Positions 21,376 through 27,757 of a DNA stretch of 27,757 bases are shown here, in pieces. The stretch covers positions 1 to 27,757 of the IMG/VR virus record IMGVR_UViG_3300020411_002320; one strand, given 5' to 3'. Each line of letters opens with the position of its first letter. Position 1 is the stretch's first letter. The notes under the pieces were generated by a model. That model did not search any database and was not told where the DNA came from. It saw only the letters and a list, made by a program, of their open reading frames with translations. Origin of the DNA: a virus. The translations under genes and the position numbers were made by a program.

Positions 21376-22595
21376 TGTCAGAAAATTCTATAGCCGCTAA
21401 AATTGTTGAATGTGACCTTCTTCCCACTGGTGGAAGTTTGAAGGAGAAGACTTCTTTATTAAATGGAATAGTAGAACTTACTTATTTTGAAAGTATTAGA
21501 AGTCCTTCAATATCTTTAAAGATACATCTTATAGATGTGGATGGTTTTATTAGTACTCAAGGTATTACTGGTGGAGAATATATTAGTTTAGTGATTGATA
21601 CACCTGATTTGGGAAAGTTTAAGATAACTAAAAAACATGGTTTAATGCTTAATGGAGTTAGAAATGTAATTACAAATAAAAATGGTGAAAGATCTGATTT
21701 AGAATTTGTAACAGTAGAAAATATTATTAATGAGACTGCAAGAGTAACTAAAAGATTTGATGGATCGGTTGATCAAATTGTTGAAGAACTTTTAGTAAGT
21801 GATACTAAAGGTATTCAAACTAAAAAGAAGTTGGATAAGGATAGTGCTGGTAATAAGTATACTTTTTGTGGTAATTTGAGAAGACCTATTGATACAATAC
21901 AGTGGTTATGTCCTAAAACACAAAGAGATGCTAAGAGTTTTGGTTTTCTTTTCTGGGAAACATTGGATGGGTATGAGTTTAAATCGATTGATGGATTATT
22001 AGAACAATCACCATTCAAAACTTTTGAAAAAACAGAAAGTTCTCAACCTGGTGATTTTCGTATTTTTAATACTCAATTTAATCAAACTAATGATATTGGT
22101 ATGAATTTAAGACATGGTATGTATGCAACTAAAACAATCTATGTTGATATTGAGAAAGGAACGAAGGAAATAATTGATTTTAATATTAAAGATGTTTTAA
22201 AAAAACCACCAGTATTACCCAATAATCTACAGGATAAACCAACAAGGTTGATGTATAGGTTATTGGATCAAGGTGCTATGCAAAAAGGATCTAAACCAGA
22301 AGAAGTACAGAAACCAGAAGAACTTGCCAAAACGCAGAATAAGTCTTATGCTAAGTCTAATTTATTATTTGCTCAATCATTTACAATTGTAATTCCATTT
22401 GATCCAAATTTAAGAGCTGGCCAAATTGTTAAAATTAAGATGCCTGTATCAGATGAAAGTGGTAATAGAACTTTTAGTACAAAAAAAGAAGAGGATTTTA
22501 ATGGAGAATATTTAGTTTCTAAACTAAGACATACTATTAATACTAAAGGATCATCATCACAATTGTCATTGATTCGTAATGTATTTACTACTTAA
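21375..22595 (+). CDS. 27: Baseplate hub protein, gp27-like
   Basis: A 406-residue protein, close to T4 gp27 (391). It starts within the previous stop and precedes a gp5-type protein, matching T4 hub composition (gp27 trimer holding gp5). Features include an N-terminal beta-rich region (GIVELTYFESIRSPSISLKI), a FLFWETLDGYEFKSIDGLL middle (phage hub/VgrG-like) and a C-terminal FNGEYLVSKLRHTIN, typical of gp44/gp27-type hub folds. The assignment rests on these plus order. It would line the tail channel at its base. Confidence 0.75.
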   Translation: MSENSIAAKIVECDLLPTGGSLKEKTSLLNGIVELTYFESIRSPSISLKIHLIDVDGFISTQGITGGEYISLVIDTPDLGKFKITKKHGLMLNGVRNVITNKNGERSDLEFVTVENIINETARVTKRFDGSVDQIVEELLVSDTKGIQTKKKLDKDSAGNKYTFCGNLRRPIDTIQWLCPKTQRDAKSFGFLFWETLDGYEFKSIDGLLEQSPFKTFEKTESSQPGDFRIFNTQFNQTNDIGMNLRHGMYATKTIYVDIEKGTKEIIDFNIKDVLKKPPVLPNNLQDKPTRLMYRLLDQGAMQKGSKPEEVQKPEELAKTQNKSYAKSNLLFAQSFTIVIPFDPNLRAGQIVKIKMPVSDESGNRTFSTKKEEDFNGEYLVSKLRHTINTKGSSSQLSLIRNVFTT

Positions 22596-22601
22596 AACTG
22601 C

Positions 22602-22608
22602 TTAAATA
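22602..22608 (+). promoter_or_regulatory. Candidate late promoter box (TTAAATA)
   Basis: TTAAATA lies 22 nt before ATG 22631, in the 35-base gap after gp27. AGAGGTAAGG follows it as a weak ribosome-binding site. Confidence 0.4.
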
Positions 22609-22630
22609 CTATTAGAGGTAAGGTTCAATT

Positions 22631-22897
22631 ATGTCTCAAATCAAACACGATTTAGATCATGAAGTATACTTAGATCCAAAGGATCATAAGGAACATGTTA
22701 ATCATGGTATGTTGGAATATACTGAAGAAGATCTGAAAACTGCTCATGCAAATTATGAAGGATATCATAAGGATGATGTTGTTGATAAAAATGATGCTTC
22801 TATTAATGATTGGCACACACGACATGAGGATAAACATTTAGAAGTGTATTGTGACAATCATCCAGATGCTTTTGAGTGTAGAGTATACGACGAATGA
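22631..22897 (+). CDS. Small His/Asp-rich protein between hub genes
   Basis: An 88-residue protein with an unusual load of His, Asp and Glu (KHDLDHEVYLDPKDHKEHVN, then WHTRHEDKHLEVYCDNH). Two cysteines lie near the C-terminus. The composition could allow metal binding, but no spaced motif is recognised. It starts behind a TTAAATA box and overlaps the gp5-type gene by ATGA, so it is probably co-expressed with hub proteins. Function is unknown. Confidence 0.75.
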   Translation: MSQIKHDLDHEVYLDPKDHKEHVNHGMLEYTEEDLKTAHANYEGYHKDDVVDKNDASINDWHTRHEDKHLEVYCDNHPDAFECRVYDE

Positions 22898-25509
22898 CTT
22901 CGATTAATTTCCTTGGTAAAGAACCTATGCAATGGTGGATCGGTCAAGTTACCGATCCTAAAAAAGGTGAATGGGATAATTCATTAGAAACATATAAATC
23001 AGAGAATAGTTCATCTGGCGAAGAAGCGTCAATATATTCTCATAGATGTAGAGTACGTATTGTTGGTTATCATGATAATGCAGAGGATTTACCAGATAAG
23101 GATCTTCCTCTAGCTCATGTCTTGATGCCTGCTAATATGAGTTCAACTGGTGGTCTTGGTGGAACGATGAGACTACAGGGTGGAGAAGTTGTTGTTGGAT
23201 TTTTTGCTGATGGTACAGATGCTCAACAACCTATTATCTTTGGAACTTTATTTAAACAACAAACTCAAGGAGATCAAGTAAGTACTGGAATGTTTAATTC
23301 CAAGAATCAAGTTGATTTTGTACCTTGGACTCCACCCAAAGTTGTTCAAAAAATGGGTAAACAGGTTATTAATAAAAGAAGTATACCTCAGAGTCCTGCT
23401 TACAGAGTTTTATCTGCAGATAATACTACACAATCAAAAACAGTCGCAAGTCAACAGGCAAGTGTTGATACAGACTTAATGACATTGGATAGAAGTCCTT
23501 GTGATGGTAATGAACAGGCAAGAATATCTCATGCTATTAAAGATTTTACAGATAGAATGAGAGCATTTCAATCAATTACTGAATTGAATGAAACTGTAGA
23601 TCCGCAGTTTGGTGGTATTGTCAATATGCAAGAAGAGATGAAATTGACACAAGCCAAAATACATGATGCAACAGCGTCTATAATACGTCGTACCAGAGCC
23701 TATACAGTTAAAGATACTTTAGATAAATTAAAAGAGACTCTTGCACAAGTAACACCAAAACCATTAGCAGCACCGACTGGACAAGCAACAAAACAAATTG
23801 TTGATGCTATTTTTTGTCATTTTGAAAATGTTCAAGAGGCTTTATTAGATTACTTAATGGGTAGTCTGGAAAATATGGTAGACACAATGTTAGATGTTCC
23901 TCATTGTGCTATTGAAAATTTCTTAGGAGATATGTTTGGTCAGGTTGGAAATATGCTTGATAGTGGTTTAGGTAATTTGTTTGGATCACTTGGTAATATT
24001 ACTAATGGTGCAATAGGTGGTGAAGGTGGTATGCCAAGTGACTTATTTAAAAAAGGATTGGAGATTGCAGATGTTATAGTTCAAACTTTAGAATGTGATG
24101 AGATGAAGTGTCCTGAACCAACTGTTTTTTCTGCAAGACATGGTACATCAAAAGGTAATGTTATTGATATGGGTGGTATAATTGACAAAATAAATTCTAT
24201 TGGTCCTCCATTTGCTAATCCTCGAGCACCAGATTGTTCAACAGATGTACTTGAATGTGGTCCACCAAAAATTGATTTTATGGGTGGTAATGGAACTGGT
24301 GCAAGTGCTAAGGCTGTAGTTAATGCACTTGGACAAGTTGTTGGTGCTACAATACTTAATGGTGGTTTTGGATTTACACATCCACCATTAATGACATTTG
24401 TTGATAGTTGTGATAATGGTTTTGGTGCTGGTGGTTATCCTGTTATGGGGCCTGTAAGTCCTGTTGCTAATGGAAATGAAGTATATGCAGGAGGGTCAGG
24501 TGGAACTCCTTTAACAATACCTACTGCTGAAGGAACTAATATTCCAATAGTTGCAGGTGGAATAGGTGGAACTCCAGTTGTATCTTCTAATGGAGATCCA
24601 ATTGTTACTAGTGATGGTGATGTTGTAAATGTGGGTGCTATTGATGGTGTACCAGTATTTGCTGGTGGATCAGGTGGAACTCCTGTTTTAGGTAATATTC
24701 CAAATATACTTCCTGGTCTTGATCCTACTACTGGTAATCCTGCTTCTATTATTACCGATCCTGATACTGGTAAATTAGTTATGGTTGATTCCAATGGTAA
24801 TCCAATAGGAATTGTTGATACTGGTGATTTAATAGGAGTTCAAGTAGTTGTTGGTGGTGAAGGGGGATTACCATTAATGGTTAATGGTGTACCAGTTAAT
24901 CTTGCTGGGTATAGTATAACTGTTGGTGGTGATAGTGATGCAGATAAGATTTATAAATCAGATCCGAATGGATTAGAGATGGGTATTGTTGATATTGTTA
25001 TAGTTGATCCTGGACATAATTATATGTCAACCAGTACACAGGATATTCTTTTACCTATTCTTGATGATGATGGTAATCCTACTGTTGATTCCAATGGTAA
25101 TACATTAAATGAAATAGTTACAAAAGAAATGAAACCAGATCCGAATGGATCATATGATGGAGAAACTTCTTATGTTACATCTCTTGGTGATGTAGTTGTA
25201 CAAAATACTGGATTCGGTTATAGTGATGGTGATACTGCTACTGTTTCTGGAACAACTGCTCAGGGTAAAGATCAAACTGGAGGAGCAGAAGTAGATCTTA
25301 CAATTGTTGATGGTATGATTGTAAAAGTTTCTGTTTCTAATGGTGGTTCTGGATTTACTGGATTACCAGAAATTGAAATAAATAGTGATACTGGACTTGG
25401 GGCAAGTTTATTGCCTGTTCTTAACTTCGAGAGAGTTGAGGATGCTAAGAAGTTTGCTGAAACAACTCAAACTGCTGTAATTACCGTAATTGACTGTGTA
25501 CAATCATGA
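22894..25509 (+). CDS. 5: Baseplate hub OB-fold protein, gp5-like, without lysozyme
   Basis: An 871-residue protein. Residues ~12-130 match the T4 gp5 N-terminal OB domain: WWIGQVTDP, CRVRIVGYHDNAEDLPDKDL, LMPANMSSTGGLGGT, then GGEVVVGFFADGTDAQQPII. A long helical middle follows. The C-terminal half is beta/Gly-rich with GG-x-GGTP repeats and G-x-GF/GY-x-x-(P/D) units seen in cyanophage virion proteins. No gp5 lysozyme domain or triple-stranded beta-helix is visible; the next gene seems to provide the latter. It would close the tube and form the centre of the baseplate. Confidence 0.82.
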   Translation: MTSINFLGKEPMQWWIGQVTDPKKGEWDNSLETYKSENSSSGEEASIYSHRCRVRIVGYHDNAEDLPDKDLPLAHVLMPANMSSTGGLGGTMRLQGGEVVVGFFADGTDAQQPIIFGTLFKQQTQGDQVSTGMFNSKNQVDFVPWTPPKVVQKMGKQVINKRSIPQSPAYRVLSADNTTQSKTVASQQASVDTDLMTLDRSPCDGNEQARISHAIKDFTDRMRAFQSITELNETVDPQFGGIVNMQEEMKLTQAKIHDATASIIRRTRAYTVKDTLDKLKETLAQVTPKPLAAPTGQATKQIVDAIFCHFENVQEALLDYLMGSLENMVDTMLDVPHCAIENFLGDMFGQVGNMLDSGLGNLFGSLGNITNGAIGGEGGMPSDLFKKGLEIADVIVQTLECDEMKCPEPTVFSARHGTSKGNVIDMGGIIDKINSIGPPFANPRAPDCSTDVLECGPPKIDFMGGNGTGASAKAVVNALGQVVGATILNGGFGFTHPPLMTFVDSCDNGFGAGGYPVMGPVSPVANGNEVYAGGSGGTPLTIPTAEGTNIPIVAGGIGGTPVVSSNGDPIVTSDGDVVNVGAIDGVPVFAGGSGGTPVLGNIPNILPGLDPTTGNPASIITDPDTGKLVMVDSNGNPIGIVDTGDLIGVQVVVGGEGGLPLMVNGVPVNLAGYSITVGGDSDADKIYKSDPNGLEMGIVDIVIVDPGHNYMSTSTQDILLPILDDDGNPTVDSNGNTLNEIVTKEMKPDPNGSYDGETSYVTSLGDVVVQNTGFGYSDGDTATVSGTTAQGKDQTGGAEVDLTIVDGMIVKVSVSNGGSGFTGLPEIEINSDTGLGASLLPVLNFERVEDAKKFAETTQTAVITVIDCVQS
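24487..24684 (+). repeat. GG-x-GGTP repeats in the gp5-like gene
   Basis: Three units containing GGTGGAACTCC (around 24487-24510, 24554-24576 and 24661-24684) encode AGGSGGTP or AGGIGGTP, and a fourth degenerate unit (GGEGGLP) follows near 24855. Spacing is irregular (about 65 and 107 bases). Confidence 0.75.
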
Positions 25510-26180
25510 ATAGAACACCACCTGCTGACGATGGAGGAAAACCAAAGGACGGGAAACCGTTTATGAGAGATGCATGTTATAGACATGCTACTCAAAGTGG
25601 TCAAGCTACCATTCATGGTATGACCAATTATGAAGTTAATACACAAGAAGGACAAAGATTTGGATTCTATTCTGGTACTGGTAAGGATGGAGATAAAGGT
25701 GGGCCAGGAACTGGTAAATGTGTTTTAAATACACCAGGACAATCTTTAGAAGTTCTTGGAACTGGTTTAAAGGTTAGAGGTAATAGTTCTGATGATCCAC
25801 CAATAAAAGGAAAGTACGTTCTTGCAAAACGAGGTGATATTGTATTAGAATGTGAAGATGGTGATATTATTTTAAAAGCAAAGAATATAAGAATGTATGC
25901 TGAAGGAGGTGGTAAAGAAGGAAACCTTACTCTTGAAGCCAATAAACTTATTAATATGAAAGCACCTGATGTTAGAGCTCAAGCTGAAAAACTTGCTTTA
26001 AATGCCAGTCAAAATATGAATATTATCTCAGATGGTTTTATGGAAATAACATATGGATTTGCGATAGCTTCTTCCTATTCTGATTATCTATATGGTGTTA
26101 TGTCAAAAATTAAAGCCGCAATTAAACTTGCTGAAATTGTTAATCCAAATTCTACATCTGAGGAAGAACCAGAATCATGA
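25506..26180 (+). CDS. Beta-helix spike protein
   Basis: A 224-residue protein overlapping the gp5-like gene by ATGA. The N-terminus is Gly/Pro-rich. Residues ~115-180 show short alternating strands (GDIVLECEDGDIILKAKNI, GNLTLEANKLINMKAP, LALNASQNMNIISDG), the pattern of triple-stranded beta-helices at the end of T4 gp5 and VgrG spikes. A hydrophobic/helical tail and an acidic end follow. It is probably the membrane-piercing needle, carried on a separate polypeptide here. A PAAR tip protein was not identified. Confidence 0.75.
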   Translation: MNRTPPADDGGKPKDGKPFMRDACYRHATQSGQATIHGMTNYEVNTQEGQRFGFYSGTGKDGDKGGPGTGKCVLNTPGQSLEVLGTGLKVRGNSSDDPPIKGKYVLAKRGDIVLECEDGDIILKAKNIRMYAEGGGKEGNLTLEANKLINMKAPDVRAQAEKLALNASQNMNIISDGFMEITYGFAIASSYSDYLYGVMSKIKAAIKLAEIVNPNSTSEEEPES

Positions 26181-27031
26181 ATATTTCAAGAACTCAAACA
26201 GATAAATTACTTGTTGGAACAAATGATGTTTCTTATGTTCCACCTGATACTTCTCCAACTGGCACGGCAGTAATGAATGGCCCTGTCTATATTGGTAAGA
26301 CAAGTGCTTCTCCAGGATATGAAGCATTTTTAAATGTAACTTCTAATCCATCTTCTCAACTTCCTCTTGATACACAGCCAAAAGCTAAAGCTGATTTATC
26401 AATCAAATCCGATGGTAATGTAACCATTGAAGGTGATGGTAAAACATCTCATGGATTAGATGTATCAGGTGGTGCATCTATTGATGTACTGAGAGTTCGT
26501 GGTGATGCTTATTTTGATGGTAAAGTAGATTGTGGTAATAAAGGAAGACTTGCATCCAGATTTTCTGCTGCTGATGGAAAACCAAAACCATTTGATATAC
26601 AACACCCTACAAAGGGTGAAGGACATAGACTTCGTTATGCTTGTATTGAGGGCCCTGAAGTTGCAGTATATTATAGAGGAAGATTAAAGGGTTCTAATAC
26701 AATTGAATTACCATATTATTGGAAAGATTTAGTACATGAGGATAGTATTACAGTACAATTACAACCTATTGGTATGAGACATTTTCATCTCAATATAGTT
26801 CAATTTGATAATGAGAAAATAATTGTAGCAGATCCAGATGATAAACCTATAGATTGTTTTTATCATGTCTACGGGGAACGAAAAGATATTAATCCATTGA
26901 TCACAGAATATGAGGGTAATAGTTGGGAGGATTATCCAGATCCTAACTTTAATCCAAATAAAGTTGATGATGATAAAAAAACTTACAATGATCCTCGTTT
27001 TTCTGGACCACCTAATACCTACACTGTTTGA
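26177..27031 (+). CDS. Virion structural protein, likely fibre or baseplate associated
   Basis: A 284-residue protein overlapping the spike gene by ATGA. The N-terminal half is beta-rich with fibre-like short strands (ADLSIKSDGNVTIEGDGKTS, then GASIDVLRVRGDAYFDGKVD). The C-terminal half carries HPTKGEGHRLRYACIEGPE, then VAVYYRGRL, ELPYYWKDLV and SITVQLQPIG, a domain I recall in cyanophage T4-like virion proteins. It ends with a Pro/Asp-rich tail. It is probably exposed on the baseplate; host contact is inference. Confidence 0.7.
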   Translation: MNISRTQTDKLLVGTNDVSYVPPDTSPTGTAVMNGPVYIGKTSASPGYEAFLNVTSNPSSQLPLDTQPKAKADLSIKSDGNVTIEGDGKTSHGLDVSGGASIDVLRVRGDAYFDGKVDCGNKGRLASRFSAADGKPKPFDIQHPTKGEGHRLRYACIEGPEVAVYYRGRLKGSNTIELPYYWKDLVHEDSITVQLQPIGMRHFHLNIVQFDNEKIIVADPDDKPIDCFYHVYGERKDINPLITEYEGNSWEDYPDPNFNPNKVDDDKKTYNDPRFSGPPNTYTV

Positions 27032-27522
27032 AAAAATTAATTTATACAGAGGAGAATTTTATTTCTCCAGAAGAATGTCAAGAACTTATTGAATTATCTA
27101 AGTCAAATTCAAATGAAATGCCTTATGGTGATGAGAGTCGAGGTGGTAATACATATCTAACAACTCTTGATGGTATATACTTTGAATCTCAAAAGAATAA
27201 TGCTGTTGATAAAGTAACAAATGTTTGTAAGACATTTGATCAGAGAGTACTTATAGATTATGCAGGTGTGGTGAGGTGGCCTTCTGGTACTTTTATGAAA
27301 CCTCATATTGATCCACATAGACCCAATCAAGAACCTGATTTATTTGCAGCAGTTCTTTATTTGAATGATGATTTTGATGGTGGATATACTTGCTTTGATG
27401 AGTATGAGATAAAACCAGAGACAGGTAAGTTACTTATCTTCTCAAATTCCGTATATAAACATTCAGTCAGTAAGATTGAGGGTGGTGAGAGATTTGCTCT
27501 TAGTATATGGTATAACCAATGA
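27028..27522 (+). CDS. 2OG-Fe(II) oxygenase, prolyl-hydroxylase-like
   Basis: A 164-residue enzyme starting at TTG 27028, overlapping the previous stop (TTGA). The start is supported by the paralogue downstream, which also opens MKK-x-x-Y-x-EE-x-F-x-SP. Iron ligands are His93 and Asp95 (KPHIDPH) and His145 (YKHSV); Arg155 (RFALSIWY) would hold 2-oxoglutarate. GGYTCF and GKLLIFSN are usual for the P4H-like branch. It would hydroxylate a protein or other substrate using oxygen, Fe(II) and 2-oxoglutarate. Such genes are common near cyanophage structural genes; the substrate is unknown. Confidence 0.9.
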   Translation: MKKLIYTEENFISPEECQELIELSKSNSNEMPYGDESRGGNTYLTTLDGIYFESQKNNAVDKVTNVCKTFDQRVLIDYAGVVRWPSGTFMKPHIDPHRPNQEPDLFAAVLYLNDDFDGGYTCFDEYEIKPETGKLLIFSNSVYKHSVSKIEGGERFALSIWYNQ

Positions 27523-27757
27523 AGAAAGTAATGTATGTTGAGGAGGATTTTTTAAGTCCATCTTTATGTCAACCATTCATTGATCTTCACGAGAAGGAAA
27601 ATGATTCTTTTTTAGAAACGGTAACTCATTCAAATTCTGGTGAGAGTTTGAGTTATGCTCCTGAGATACCAGAACCAGATGGTGATTATGGTGCAATATA
27701 TTTGGGTGGAGATGTACGTCCTGTTGATATTAAATTGACAAAGGATGAACTCTTTAA
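27519..27757 (+). CDS. Second 2OG-Fe(II) oxygenase-type gene, 3'-truncated
   Basis: ATG 27519 overlaps the preceding stop (ATGA). The visible 79 residues start MKKVMYVEEDFLSPSLCQPF, parallel to MKKLIYTEENFISPEECQEL of the upstream enzyme, so the two are tandem paralogues. After about residue 30 they diverge (VTHSNSGESLSYAPEIPEPD). The catalytic HxD and distal His would lie beyond the window, so activity cannot be judged. Confidence 0.75.
   Translation, partial: MKKVMYVEEDFLSPSLCQPFIDLHEKENDSFLETVTHSNSGESLSYAPEIPEPDGDYGAIYLGGDVRPVDIKLTKDELF

Noticed and set aside
24435-24794. Minus-strand ORF of 119 codons opposite the gp5-like repeats
   Set aside because: It is a shadow of the Gly/Pro-coding repeats (GGTGGAACTCC read backwards) and has no promoter or ribosome-binding site.

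Overview
The window is about 28 kb of a T4-like myovirus infecting marine picocyanobacteria (Prochlorococcus/Synechococcus). The evidence is AT-rich, tightly packed DNA in which many stops and starts overlap (ATGA, TAATG). Host-type photosynthesis and metabolism genes (psbA, talC, petE, petF, purM, phoH, thyX) lie among recognisable T4 replication, late-transcription and baseplate genes. No tRNA, CRISPR array, insertion sequence or integrase was seen. Family names come from recognising protein motifs by eye; no database was searched.

Layout. 1-2.5 kb: the 3' part of psbA (photosystem II D1), two very short membrane-type ORFs, two rho-independent terminators, two sigma70-like promoters, small unknown genes and talC. 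2.5-6.5 kb: small phage genes, including a basic protein with a T4-type capsid-targeting N-terminus, a glutaredoxin, a DUF6433-type protein and thyX. 6.5-10.9 kb: phoH, an unknown protein, a PD-(D/E)XK exonuclease, then gp33, gp59, a DUF1825-type protein and gp32. A perfect-consensus sigma70 promoter and a ~225-nt structured leader precede gp32. 10.9-13.6 kb: a secreted glycine-zipper protein, plastocyanin (petE), purM, ferredoxin (petF) and a Cys-rich partner ORF. 13.6-16.5 kb (minus strand): gp4, an unknown gene, gp48 and gp53. 16.5-27.8 kb (plus strand): the tail-tube and baseplate-hub module, with gp54, gp26, a gp51-like frame, a tape-measure candidate, a second protein with a tape-measure motif, gp27, a small ORF, a gp5-type OB-fold hub protein, a beta-helix spike protein and another structural protein. 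It ends with two tandem 2OG-Fe(II) oxygenase genes, the second cut by the window end.

How the genes work together. psbA, petE and petF would maintain or redirect photosynthetic electron flow. talC, purM, thyX and the glutaredoxin would support carbon, purine, dTMP and redox needs of phage DNA synthesis. gp32, gp59 and the exonuclease act on DNA, and gp33 helps switch on late genes. A TAAATA-type box, the likely late promoter, recurs 19-24 nt before several start codons.

The most notable signal is at the end of gp26. A T-TTT-TTC slippery heptamer follows an internal Shine-Dalgarno-like GGAGGG and leads into a -1 frame with no good start of its own. That frame encodes a gp51/tail-assembly-chaperone-like domain and lies directly before the tape-measure candidate. 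This matches the gpG/gpGT programmed-frameshift arrangement of other tailed phages.
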